Assembly (NCBI RefSeq): GCF_002964785.1 | Contig: NZ_PQCC01000018.1 | Span: 372,001 to 436,000 of the forward strand | Reading direction: 5' to 3' | Length of the DNA stretch: 64,000 nt | Source: Pseudoalteromonas sp. T1lg48 | Lineage (GTDB): Bacteria; Pseudomonadota; Gammaproteobacteria; Enterobacterales; Alteromonadaceae | In this document: positions 45,491 through 53,651 of the stretch, piece by piece | Layout: each line of letters begins with the position of its first letter | Numbering within the stretch: position 1 is the stretch's first letter | Position numbers and translations under genes: made by a program | The notes under the pieces: model-generated | Told to the model about the DNA's origin: nothing | The model's database searches: none | What the model saw: the letters and a program-made list of their open reading frames with translations, nothing else

Positions 45491-45844
45491 TTGGCCAGTT
45501 TCGTACTTTCACTACACAGTGCGCCGAGCGATACCGACACGCTCAATGCCCTGCAACGCTTTGCCACATCAGCGCTGGTGCAGGGGCACGAGATACGCTG
45601 TATTTTCCTGTATCAGGATGGGGTCTATCACGCCTCCCCTTGCTTCGATTTGGGCAGCGATGAATTTGACCCAGCTAAAGTATGGCAAGGCTTGCATGAA
45701 CAGGGCATCGCGCTGCACCTGTGTGTTACCGCCGCCAGCAAGCGGGGTATTGACCTTGACCGTTGCGGGGTGTTTAACGTATCCGGCCTGGCGGAGTTCG
45801 CCATGGAAGCGGCGCAGGCAGATAGGTGGGTGCAGTTCAAATGA
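45491..45844 (+). CDS. tusD: Sulfurtransferase complex subunit TusD
   Basis: A 117-residue DsrE-family protein of the TusBCD complex, which relays persulfide sulfur from TusA to TusE for 2-thiolation of U34 in tRNAs. The catalytic cysteine lies in IALHLCVTAASKRGI. Start codons are TTG at 45485 or 45491; GGA six bases before the latter and the family start (xxFVLSLHS) favour 45491. It begins almost on the yccA terminator, so either that terminator leaks or a promoter lies within yccA. tusC overlaps its stop. Confidence 0.9.
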   Translation: MASFVLSLHSAPSDTDTLNALQRFATSALVQGHEIRCIFLYQDGVYHASPCFDLGSDEFDPAKVWQGLHEQGIALHLCVTAASKRGIDLDRCGVFNVSGLAEFAMEAAQADRWVQFK

Positions 45845-46197
45845 AACATATAGTCGTTATTAGCCAGCGGGCTCCCTATCATCACCAAAGCCTTAAAGAG
45901 GCGCTCGACTTAGTGCTTATCTTTGCCGCCATCGACCAGGAAGTGTCCTGGCTGCTCGAAGGCGATGCGGTGCTCGCCCTGAGTGCTCAGCAGCAACCTA
46001 AGCTGCTTGGCCAGAAAGACTTTACCAAGGCCCTGAAGATGCTTGAACTCTATGATATCGACAGCATTTACGTATGCGCCGAGTCTCTGGCTGCCCGAGG
46101 TTTAGATGACACGTCCCTCATTCTGGAGGTAAAAAGTGCACATGCTCAAGATAAACAAGCCCTATTGGCGCAAGCAAGTCAGGTGGTCGTGCTATGA
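45841..46197 (+). CDS. tusC: Sulfurtransferase complex subunit TusC
   Basis: A 118-residue DsrE/DsrF-type subunit of TusBCD. It starts MKHIVVISQRAPYHHQSLKEALDLVLIFAA, matching the family, with a start ATG overlapping the tusD stop (ATGA). TusC is a structural partner of TusD in the hexamer. The upstream in-frame GTG at 45826 is rejected since it would lie inside tusD without need. Confidence 0.9.
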   Translation: MKHIVVISQRAPYHHQSLKEALDLVLIFAAIDQEVSWLLEGDAVLALSAQQQPKLLGQKDFTKALKMLELYDIDSIYVCAESLAARGLDDTSLILEVKSAHAQDKQALLAQASQVVVL

Positions 46198-46463
46198 ATA
46201 ACAATAACTTATTTATACTGCACCGCCCTTTTGCGCCGCAGTCACTGTTAGCAAGCAAGCTCAGCAAAAACGATGCGCTCTTGCTGCGTGGCGATGCCTG
46301 CTACAACCCGGCGGCCTTTAGCTCGTTTGAGGTGCCCGTTTATGCCCTGAAAACGGATGTGGATGCCCGCGGTGCGCAGGCATACTGTACCGGTGTACAC
46401 CTTATCGATGACCTAGAGTGGGTCACATTAACCCTTCAGTATCAAAGATGTATTAGTGAGTAA
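46194..46463 (+). CDS. tusB: Sulfurtransferase complex subunit TusB
   Basis: An 89-residue protein of the DsrH family, the smallest subunit of TusBCD. It begins [37 protein letters not shown], matching the TusB pattern, and overlaps the tusC stop by four bases (ATGA). tusE begins 2 bases after its stop. Confidence 0.88.
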   Translation: MNNNNLFILHRPFAPQSLLASKLSKNDALLLRGDACYNPAAFSSFEVPVYALKTDVDARGAQAYCTGVHLIDDLEWVTLTLQYQRCISE

Positions 46464-46465
46464 CC

Positions 46466-46795
46466 ATGATTGAATTTAACGGCCAACAACTTGAGACCGA
46501 CAAAGAGGGTTATCTGCTTGATAGCAGCCTGTGGAGCCGTGAACTGGCCCCTATTATTGCCGCAACGGAAAACATCGAGCTCAGTGACGCCCATTGGGAA
46601 GTGGTGTTTTTTGTCCGTGAGTTTTATGAAGAATTCGACACCAGCCCGGCGATACGCATGCTGGTAAAGGCCATGGCCAAAAAGCTTGGCGAGGATAAGG
46701 GTAACAGCAAGTACCTGTATAAGCTGTTCCCCAAGGGCCCGGCGAAACAAGCCACGAAAATTGCCGGCCTGCCTAAACCGGCCCGCTGCATTTAA
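46466..46795 (+). CDS. tusE: Sulfur relay protein TusE (DsrC family)
   Basis: A 109-residue DsrC-like protein. The C-terminal arm ends PKPARCI with the penultimate cysteine that accepts persulfide sulfur from TusD and hands it to MnmA for 2-thiouridine synthesis at U34. [19 protein letters not shown] is the conserved core. It closes the four-gene tus unit and is followed by a strong terminator; in E. coli tusE is separate from tusBCD, so the set is joined here. Confidence 0.95.
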   Translation: MIEFNGQQLETDKEGYLLDSSLWSRELAPIIAATENIELSDAHWEVVFFVREFYEEFDTSPAIRMLVKAMAKKLGEDKGNSKYLYKLFPKGPAKQATKIAGLPKPARCI

Positions 46796-46810
46796 TACCA
46801 CGTTAAAGTA

Positions 46811-46837
46811 AAAAAGGAGCCATTGGCTCCTTTTTTT
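46811..46837. terminator. Bidirectional terminator after tusE
   Basis: AGGAGCC-ATT-GGCTCCT with A run on the left and T run on the right separates tusE from the convergent amidohydrolase gene. Confidence 0.9.
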
Positions 46838-46851
46838 CTATGCATCAGCAA

Positions 46852-48069
46852 TTACTTGGTGTAACCACGCGGCATATCCGAAGGCGTGGTATAGCGCTCT
46901 CGTAGCTTGTCTTGACGGGCCTCGGTCGACACCTTCTCACCGTCAATCCAGATACCTTCAATCTTAGCATTCAGCTCAAACGGATCGGCACTCCAAAGCA
47001 CCATATCTGCCGCTTTACCTACACTAATGGCACCAGCATCAATCTTGAACACCTCAGCCACATTGCTGCTGATAGCCGCCAAAGCACCTTGCTGGCTCAT
47101 GCCATAAGACACCGCATTACCGGCATCGAAACGCAGCTGATACAGGTTATGAGCGCTGTCACCAGCGATAGTCAGGATCACCTTAACGCCTGCTTTTTCA
47201 AGCTTACCGGCATTAGCCAAATCCGCATGCATGGAATCAAAGTTGCCTGGCAGGTTGTCCATGGCGCTGATGATCACAGGCGTGTCGCTGGCCGCAAGTT
47301 GATCGGCAATCAATACCGCATCATGGGCACCGGCAAACACCATATTGATGTCGTACTTGGCCTTAAGCTTCAAAAGCTCTAGCATTTCTGCGGCGCGTGA
47401 TACGCCGATTAGCAGCGGCATGTCTTTAGCGAATACGGCGTCCAATACTTGGATTTCACGGTTGTGGGCGTCGCTGTCTTTCTTTTCGCGCTGTAGATGA
47501 CCGTCTAGTTTTTGGATAAGGGTCTGCATTGATAAAGCTCGCGAGCCCTTGCTATTTTGCCCAAGCTCAATGGCCAAGGCCACATGCTTTTGGCTCACAC
47601 TGTCGAATTCACCACTGAGTGATACTACCGACGCCAGACCGTTAAAAATATCTTCGCTGCCGCCTGGCACTATCACGTCACGGGTAATACCGCCCTTGCG
47701 CGCGTATGGGATCAATGATGAGCGCGGATTAAAGGCTAGGCTTGGATCGAAGGTAATAGAAGCTTTTTTATCGCTGCCATCACGTGAGCCGTCCACGGCC
47801 CCTACTTCAACCAAACCCAGGTGATTGAGTGAGCCGATAAAGCCCGGGGTTAAAATCTTGCCTTGTGCGTCAATCACTTCATCCGCGTCGACTTGCGCAG
47901 GATTAACGGCGACAATTTTACCGTCTTTGATTAATACGGACGCATCTTTGAGTACGCCTTGCTCGGTGGCGGTGTGAATGGTGGCGTTGGTGATCGCCAA
48001 TGTTTGCGCGCCAGCGGATGCACTCATTACTAAGGCCGCGGCAACCGATGTCATTGTAAACAGTTTCAT
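46852..48069 (-). CDS. Exported amidohydrolase-like protein, metal site degenerate
   Basis: A 405-residue amidohydrolase-superfamily protein with signal peptide (cleavage near SAGAQT). The composite beta-sandwich ends are present: KILTPGFIGSLNHLG at the N-side and ISVGKAADMVLWSADPF at the C-side. Yet the first metal motif HxH, which follows PGxID in active members, reads SLNHLG with only one His, and the later His ligands of the barrel are not evident (GVSRAAEML, ISAMDNLPG). It thus looks like a non-catalytic or altered paralog. It lies 9 bases after the second, apparently intact amidohydrolase and shares its transcript, so a heteromeric complex is possible. Confidence 0.8.
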   Translation of the reverse strand: MKLFTMTSVAAALVMSASAGAQTLAITNATIHTATEQGVLKDASVLIKDGKIVAVNPAQVDADEVIDAQGKILTPGFIGSLNHLGLVEVGAVDGSRDGSDKKASITFDPSLAFNPRSSLIPYARKGGITRDVIVPGGSEDIFNGLASVVSLSGEFDSVSQKHVALAIELGQNSKGSRALSMQTLIQKLDGHLQREKKDSDAHNREIQVLDAVFAKDMPLLIGVSRAAEMLELLKLKAKYDINMVFAGAHDAVLIADQLAASDTPVIISAMDNLPGNFDSMHADLANAGKLEKAGVKVILTIAGDSAHNLYQLRFDAGNAVSYGMSQQGALAAISSNVAEVFKIDAGAISVGKAADMVLWSADPFELNAKIEGIWIDGEKVSTEARQDKLRERYTTPSDMPRGYTK

Positions 48070-48078
48070 CTTGTTCTC

Positions 48079-49464
48079 CTAGCGTTGGCCTAACATAAAG
48101 TCACTTTGTGCTTGGTATTTTTCGTCATGGCGGTCATAGACCTTGGCGCCATCGATAAATACTTGCTCGGCTTTAGCGTAAACACTAAACGGATTGTTGT
48201 CCCACAACACCATGTCGGCTTGCTTGCCGCTGGCAAGTGAACCGATTTTGTCATCGACCCCCAGAGCCTTGGCCGCATTCGAGGTAATCCACTTAATGGC
48301 GTGCGCTTCATCGATATCGAAACCGTTTTCGTTGGCACGGTACATCACCTTGCCAGCTTCCTGGTTAAGACGCTGGATGGTGGTGTCCGAGTCAGAGTGA
48401 ACAATGGCACAGGAGTTTTTCACCGCATCGACGATGGCTACGTTTTCCTGAACCATGTCATAGGCTTCCATTTTAAAGCCCCACCAATCCGGCCACAGCG
48501 CCGCACAGTTACGGTTTTCTGCAAGTAAATCGGCAACCTTATAAGCTTCGATGCCGTGATGGAAGGTACCTGCGTGATAACCAAACTCTTTAGAAAGATC
48601 GATCATCATCGCCATTTCCTCTGCCTTATAGCAGTGGTTGTGTATAAGAATGTCGCCATCCAATACGCCGCGCAGGGTATCCAGGGTCAAGTCACGCTCG
48701 GGGGCCTGAACATTCTTACCGGCAGCATAGTCGGCATCGTACTTTTCCCAGGCACGCTTATATTCAGTGGCATCAATCCAGGCATTACGATATCCGGCCA
48801 TATTACCCATGCGGGTAGAGGGCAACACACCTTTGCTTCCGTAAACACGTTTAGGGTTTTCACCACAGGCCATTTTCAAACCATAGGGTGCTTCCGGGAA
48901 CTTCATCGCCTGCATGGTGTGCGCGGGTACGTTTTTCAAGGTCACGCCGCGGCCACCAATCAGGTTGGCTGAGCCAGGCAAGATTTGTAAGGTCGTAATA
49001 CCGCCTTCACGAGCACGGTTAAAGCCTGGGTCCTGTGGCCATACCGAGTGTTCAACCCACACTTCCGCAGTCACTGGGCTAGTCATTTCATTGCCGTCTT
49101 GGTGCGATGCCACTGCTGGGTTAGGGTAAGCGCCTAAATGTGAGTGCACGTCGATAAGGCCCGGCGTTAGCCACTTTCCTTGGGCATCGAATGTTACATC
49201 CGCCTGAACTTGCAAATCGGTACCAATTTGTTGGATTTTACCGTCGACCACATACACGTCACCGCCATCAATACGCTGGCCGTCACCGGTCAATACGGTG
49301 GCATTGGTGATCAGCGTCGATTGACGAGGAAGTGGTTGATAGGTACTAGGGTAAGGATTTTTATTAATGGTTACCTTTTCGCCTTGAGGGCCTTCATTTT
49401 GTTGGCACCCGGCGAGCGTGATAGCTAAGGCTAACACGCTGAGGCTTGGTGTTTTAGTTAGCAT
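48079..49464 (-). CDS. Amidohydrolase lipoprotein (imidazolonepropionase-like)
   Basis: A 461-residue predicted lipoprotein with lipobox LAGC (Cys19). It has the full amidohydrolase signature: PGLIDVHSHLG (HxH metal pair), a central ILIHNHCYKAEEM and YHAGTFHHGIEAY supplying further His, HSDSDTTIQRL with the catalytic Asp, and the C-terminal GSLASGKQADMVLWDNNPF. The substrate is unknown; such exported enzymes often hydrolyse cyclic amides or dipeptides. The ATG at 49464 has AGGAGT upstream. It is first in a two-gene unit with a degenerate paralog. Confidence 0.85.
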   Translation of the reverse strand: MLTKTPSLSVLALAITLAGCQQNEGPQGEKVTINKNPYPSTYQPLPRQSTLITNATVLTGDGQRIDGGDVYVVDGKIQQIGTDLQVQADVTFDAQGKWLTPGLIDVHSHLGAYPNPAVASHQDGNEMTSPVTAEVWVEHSVWPQDPGFNRAREGGITTLQILPGSANLIGGRGVTLKNVPAHTMQAMKFPEAPYGLKMACGENPKRVYGSKGVLPSTRMGNMAGYRNAWIDATEYKRAWEKYDADYAAGKNVQAPERDLTLDTLRGVLDGDILIHNHCYKAEEMAMMIDLSKEFGYHAGTFHHGIEAYKVADLLAENRNCAALWPDWWGFKMEAYDMVQENVAIVDAVKNSCAIVHSDSDTTIQRLNQEAGKVMYRANENGFDIDEAHAIKWITSNAAKALGVDDKIGSLASGKQADMVLWDNNPFSVYAKAEQVFIDGAKVYDRHDEKYQAQSDFMLGQR

Positions 49465-49864
49465 TGTTTTTGTTACTCCTATTTTTCGCCTAACTGTATC
49501 GAATAGCGCTACGAATTGCGAAGAAAAAAGGTTAATAGACGGTAAATCGAGATAAACGTCAAAGTGCCCTAGTCCTTCCCCCCCTCCTAGCTTTAGCTTG
49601 GTACTGTTTTGAGGGCAAATGTTACAAGGTCAATCAAAAGCGCCCGGATTAATAGGTACAAGGGCACCCTGTACAAAAAAAATGCATTTTTTTTGCCTTC
49701 AATGTAAACAAATGAAATTGTAAAAATGAGAAAAATGAAACGCTTAAGCCTGGGTGTTCACAATTGAAATAGGTTCTTACATTCTGACTTATCCTGTTCA
49801 TCCCATAACAACAAACACGGTTCATACTTAAACAGCACCCAACGCACCAATAAGGAGAAAATCC
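49465..49864. other. Intergenic control region between the amidohydrolase and DUF3718 genes
   Basis: No gene is supported in these 400 bases. They serve two divergent genes. Two symmetrical elements stand side by side: an imperfect inverted repeat GTACAAGGGCACCCTGTAC at 49656-49674 and a perfect 20-base palindrome AAAAAAAATGCATTTTTTTT at 49675-49694. Neither has the layout of a terminator. The rest is A/T-rich with no convincing promoter that I can place. Confidence 0.5.
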
Positions 49865-50227
49865 ATGAAACGCACAACTCTGTTAGGCTCTGCTGGCGCC
49901 CTTATACTTGGAGCGCTTTCATCACACGCTATGGCCAATGAACAATTTGTTGCTGCTGACAACACAGTTGGTACGCAATTGTGTATGGCAATTACAAAGG
50001 ATAATCCTTTAAAACTGGATCGGGAAATGACAAAACACCGTATTCAGCGTCATATTATGAACAAAAGATTATCATGCAACGACCTAAGCGTACGTGAGTT
50101 TGCAAGCCTTTATGGTTTTGAACGTAGCCTTAAAAAGTTACGTCTAACTCCACTAACCGAGACATCTATTCACGACTTAGCCCAAGTACATGGCGACACC
50201 ATTTTGGTGGTATCAGGTTCTAAATAA
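49865..50227 (+). CDS. DUF3718 family exported protein
   Basis: A 120-residue small protein with signal peptide (MKRTTLLGSAGALILGALSS, cleavage near AMA). The mature part has two cysteines (QLCMAIT and RLSCNDL) about 30 residues apart, which could form a disulfide in the periplasm. The family is found in Shewanella, Pseudoalteromonas and relatives; its role is unknown. The ATG follows AAGGAG and the gene ends at a strong terminator, so it is a single-gene unit. Confidence 0.78.
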   Translation: MKRTTLLGSAGALILGALSSHAMANEQFVAADNTVGTQLCMAITKDNPLKLDREMTKHRIQRHIMNKRLSCNDLSVREFASLYGFERSLKKLRLTPLTETSIHDLAQVHGDTILVVSGSK

Positions 50228-50245
50228 ATAGCCTCAGTATTCTCA

Positions 50246-50272
50246 GAAGCCCGCACATGCGGGCTTCTTCTA
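50246..50272 (+). terminator. Terminator of the DUF3718 gene
   Basis: GAAGCCCGCA-CA... forms a fully symmetrical stem (GAAGCCCGCA with TGCGGGCTTC) followed by a T-rich stretch, 19 bases after the stop. Confidence 0.8.
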
Positions 50273-50444
50273 TTTTAGCGCTTAATCAATGGCCGATGCC
50301 GCATTAGCAGCATCTACTCCTTGTTATATCACCAGAATTGCCGTGTATTCCAGATTGCATGATTGACTAACCCAGGAATATTTTTGCAGTGAATCAGAAC
50401 TTTGCCATACTTTAGGTACCCCTGAAATTTAGCGGTTTGTGGTT

Positions 50445-51326
50445 ATGTGGAATACCTTGACTCAGTTACTAAGCGAGACACTCAACAGCCCCTTTACCCT
50501 GGTGCACAAACAGCAATTAACGAATTCTTCAGCCGATCACCTGTTTAAAATCTCCGATGGCCAGCATCAGTTTTTTGTTAAGGTTGCACCTTTAGCGTCC
50601 TTGGAGCGACTCGAATGCGAAGCCGCAGATCTAGAGCTGTTAACCAAGGAGTCGCTGTTTATGGTGCCCGATTGCTTGCTCACCGGCACCACCTTAGAGT
50701 ACTGCTTTAATGTACTCGAGTGGCTCGATTTAGAACCTCATACAGATCAAGCCAAACAGCTTGGATGGACCCATATGGGCGAGTATCTGGCACAACTTCA
50801 TGCCAAACATGAGCAAGGCATGTTTGGCAATGAAAGGGATAATTTTATCGGCATCACCGCACAACCCAATCGCTGGCATAAAAAGTGGGATGTGTTCTTC
50901 AGTGAAGACCGCATTGGCTGGCAATTACAGCTATTGGCAGAAAAAGGCTTCTATTTTTGCGACATCGATGAATTTGTTTCCCAGGTTAAAGACACCCTGC
51001 ACCACCATCATATACAACCTTCGTTGTTGCATGGCGATTTTTGGCGTGGCAATGTCGGCTTTCATGGCGGCGTTCCCTGCGTCTACGATCCGGCCTGTTA
51101 TTATGGTGATCGGGAAGTGGATATCGCCATGAGCCGCTTTTTTGGTGCCTTCCCCGATACCTTTTATGACGCCTATCAAAGCGTTTACCCATTAGCCGAA
51201 GGCTATGAACAGAGGGAACGTATCTACAATCTCTATCATCTGTTGAATCATGCCAACATCTTCGCTGGTCACTACCTAACTCAGGCCAAAGAGACCATAG
51301 ACAGTGTGATTAAAGAGTACGATTAA
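50445..51326 (+). CDS. Fructosamine kinase family protein
   Basis: A 293-residue kinase of the aminoglycoside-phosphotransferase fold. The nucleotide-side block HQFFVKVAPLASLERLECEAADLELL, the catalytic loop LLHGDFWRGNVGF and the metal-binding DPACYYGDREVDIAMSRFFG match bacterial fructosamine/ribulosamine-3-kinases (YniA type), which phosphorylate sugar adducts on protein lysines to release them. The frame opens at a GTG at 50439 but the ATG at 50445 is the more likely start; neither has a good ribosome site. Confidence 0.9.
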   Translation: MWNTLTQLLSETLNSPFTLVHKQQLTNSSADHLFKISDGQHQFFVKVAPLASLERLECEAADLELLTKESLFMVPDCLLTGTTLEYCFNVLEWLDLEPHTDQAKQLGWTHMGEYLAQLHAKHEQGMFGNERDNFIGITAQPNRWHKKWDVFFSEDRIGWQLQLLAEKGFYFCDIDEFVSQVKDTLHHHHIQPSLLHGDFWRGNVGFHGGVPCVYDPACYYGDREVDIAMSRFFGAFPDTFYDAYQSVYPLAEGYEQRERIYNLYHLLNHANIFAGHYLTQAKETIDSVIKEYD

Positions 51327-51404
51327 GATGGAAATTTTCCCAAAGCGCAGGGAAAACATAACTATACTTTAAGTGATGTCATTAGACTGTCACACGAGGT
51401 AGTT

Positions 51405-51608
51405 ATGAAAGACTACAGCTTACAAAGGGTGCGATGCCCCCATTGCGGTCACCACATTTTTGTCGACGTCGACACCAGCTCGGGCGATCAGGATTACTAT
51501 GAAGATTGCGCCGCCTGCTGCAACCCGATTCATGTGAATATGCACATAGACCATGCGCTGAACACGGTGCAGTTGCGGATTGATGCCGACGACGAACAAA
51601 TTTTTTAA
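51405..51608 (+). CDS. CPXCG-motif cysteine-rich small protein
   Basis: A 67-residue protein with two Cys pairs, CPHCGH near residue 11 and CAACCNPI near residue 36, spaced as in a zinc ribbon, followed by HVNMHID. It belongs to the small family named after its CPxCG motif, of unknown function. The ATG follows GAGG. Its stop overlaps the convergent ribE stop by a few bases. Confidence 0.85.
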   Translation: MKDYSLQRVRCPHCGHHIFVDVDTSSGDQDYYEDCAACCNPIHVNMHIDHALNTVQLRIDADDEQIF

Positions 51609-52228
51609 TGCTGCTGACGCAAATAACGCTGCACCGTTTGTACTATGGTGTAGGTTTGCTGATCGACCTCAATATTTATCGCGGCGCCGAGCGCCATCTG
51701 ACCTAGGTTAGTGATAGCCAGGGTCTCTGGAATAAGATGCAACCAAAACCCCTGCTCGGACAATTCCCCTACCGTGAGGCTCGCGCCATTGACGCTAATA
51801 AAGCCCTTATACAGAACATATTCACGCCACTTAGCATCCAGAGCAATGTGCATGCGGCAGTTATCCTCGGTGTCGATACGCTCTAACAGGCTACCAACAC
51901 AATGAATATGCCCGGACACGATATGCCCGCCCAATTCACTGCCAAAGGTCATGGAGCGCTCAAAGTTTACCTTATCGCCACATTCCAGTTGACCGAGATT
52001 GGTGAGCGCCAGGGTTTCATCAATCACATCGAATTGCACGCTTCCTAAAGGGTTTGTATCGGCAGTGTATTCAACCACGGTTAAACAACAGCCGTTTACG
52101 GCAATGCTGGCGCCCAACTCCAGGTTTTCTAGGTACCTAGGCGACACAGCCAAAACTAATCGCTGTACGCCGTTTATGAGTGTTTTACTTTGCACCTGAG
52201 CCTGGCATTGCACTATACCGGTAAACAT
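51605..52228 (-). CDS. ribE: Riboflavin synthase alpha subunit
   Basis: A 207-residue enzyme that dismutates two molecules of 6,7-dimethyl-8-ribityllumazine to riboflavin. The tandem lumazine-binding repeats are clear: MFTGIVQCQAQVQ...IAVNGCCLTVVEY and then ...GHIVSGHIHCVG...ISVNGASLTVGEL. No FMN riboswitch fits in the 70-base gap to the divergent norM gene. It is a single gene here, not in a rib operon. Confidence 0.95.
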   Translation of the reverse strand: MFTGIVQCQAQVQSKTLINGVQRLVLAVSPRYLENLELGASIAVNGCCLTVVEYTADTNPLGSVQFDVIDETLALTNLGQLECGDKVNFERSMTFGSELGGHIVSGHIHCVGSLLERIDTEDNCRMHIALDAKWREYVLYKGFISVNGASLTVGELSEQGFWLHLIPETLAITNLGQMALGAAINIEVDQQTYTIVQTVQRYLRQQH

Positions 52229-52298
52229 CGTATTTCCTTTTTAAGTTGAAACCAACAAGATAGAATAGCGCTTTATCTTATCTGATGTTTTTTCACTT

Positions 52299-53651
52299 AT
52301 GAAGTTTTGTACTTGGGAAGCAAGCCGCCTGTTGCGCCTTGCTGCACCGGTGTTTTTTGCCCAGGTGACGCTGGTATTAATGTCTGTCGTTGACACCATT
52401 ATGGCCGGTCAGGTCAGCGCCACCGACTTAGCGGCTTTGTCTATCGCTACCGGTTTATGGAACCCTGTGGTATTTGCGCTACTTGGAATTTTGATTGCGC
52501 TGACCTCGCTGGTCGCGCACAGCTTTGGTGCCGACGATGAAAAGGCCATCGCCGGGCATTTCCAACAAGCCTGTTATCTTGCGGTGCTCTTATGTTTACT
52601 CGGCTTTGTCCTCGCCTATTTCGCAGATGGGGTAATTGCCCTGCTCGACACCGGTGAAAAGGTTAAGTCACTGGCAGGGGATTACATCACCTACGTACAA
52701 TTTGGCTTGCCGGGCTTTATCATTTACTCCTTGTTTCGCAATGTCGCCGAGGGTAAGGCCTACACTACCCCCGCCTTTTATATTTCTATTATCGGTCTGC
52801 TGGTCAATATCCCCGCCAACTATATTTTTATCCATGGCAAGTTGGGCGCTCCAGCCCTCGGTGGGGCCGGCTGCGGTGTGGCCACGGCCATCGTTTTGAG
52901 TGCCATGGGCATTTCCTTGTTGGTCTACAGCATGATGAGCAAGCGCATAAACGGGCGCTACCTTATGACGGCGTTTGCCGCTCCCAGCGCTAAGGCGATG
53001 TGGCAGCAATTTAAGCTGGGTGTGCCCATTTCCCTGGCGATTTTCTTTGAGGTCACCCTGTTCGCCTGTATCCCTTTGTTTATCGCCTCTCTCGGTGCCG
53101 TGGTTGTCGCCGGACACCAGGTCGCCGCGTCGGTCACCACCTTGTTGTTTATGCTGCCCTATAGCCTGTCCATGGCGGTGGCAATTCGTTTTGGCAACCT
53201 TTATGGGCAAAATGACTACCAAGCCTTGCGCCGTTGTATGAGCACCAGCTTTATCCTCGCCATCGCCATTGCCGCATTCGTTGCGCTCATAACCTACCTG
53301 CTGCGTGAAGATATTAGCGCCTTATACAGCGATAACCCAGAGGTACTGGCCCTGGCCACGGCCATTATGGTTCTGGCGTGTTTCTATCAATTGCCGGATG
53401 CGCTGCAGGTGGTGACCAGCGGCATGCTGCGCGGCATTAAACACACCGCCCCCATCTCTTATATCACCTTTGTGTCTTACTGGCTGGTGGGCTTTGCCTT
53501 GGGCTATGTCTTGGGACGAACAGACTTGATTGTGCCCGCCATGGGCGCACAAGGGTTTTGGCTCGGCATCATAGTTGGGCTATCCTGTGCTGCAGTACTG
53601 TTAATTTACGTGCTGCGGAGGCGTCTTGCACAAGCTCCTTTTAATTTTTAG
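52299..53651 (+). CDS. norM: MATE family multidrug/Na+ antiporter (NorM type)
   Basis: A 450-residue exporter with twelve hydrophobic helices in two six-helix halves. It begins EASRLLRLAAPVFFAQVTLVLMSVVDTIMAG, the typical NorM start. It would expel cationic drugs or dyes in exchange for Na+ or H+. Divergent from ribE, a pairing I recall from Shewanella and Vibrio. Its 3' end overlaps the start of the DUF3080 lipoprotein gene by 26 bases. Confidence 0.93.
   Translation: MKFCTWEASRLLRLAAPVFFAQVTLVLMSVVDTIMAGQVSATDLAALSIATGLWNPVVFALLGILIALTSLVAHSFGADDEKAIAGHFQQACYLAVLLCLLGFVLAYFADGVIALLDTGEKVKSLAGDYITYVQFGLPGFIIYSLFRNVAEGKAYTTPAFYISIIGLLVNIPANYIFIHGKLGAPALGGAGCGVATAIVLSAMGISLLVYSMMSKRINGRYLMTAFAAPSAKAMWQQFKLGVPISLAIFFEVTLFACIPLFIASLGAVVVAGHQVAASVTTLLFMLPYSLSMAVAIRFGNLYGQNDYQALRRCMSTSFILAIAIAAFVALITYLLREDISALYSDNPEVLALATAIMVLACFYQLPDALQVVTSGMLRGIKHTAPISYITFVSYWLVGFALGYVLGRTDLIVPAMGAQGFWLGIIVGLSCAAVLLIYVLRRRLAQAPFNF

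Noticed and set aside
49656..49694. The GTACA inverted repeat as an intrinsic terminator
   Set aside because: It is followed by A on the plus strand, and on the minus strand the T run comes before the stem, so neither direction has a U tract after the hairpin.
52668..53222. 184-residue minus-strand frame inside norM
   Set aside because: Antisense shadow; low-complexity composition (GDK, DRQ runs) and no start signal.
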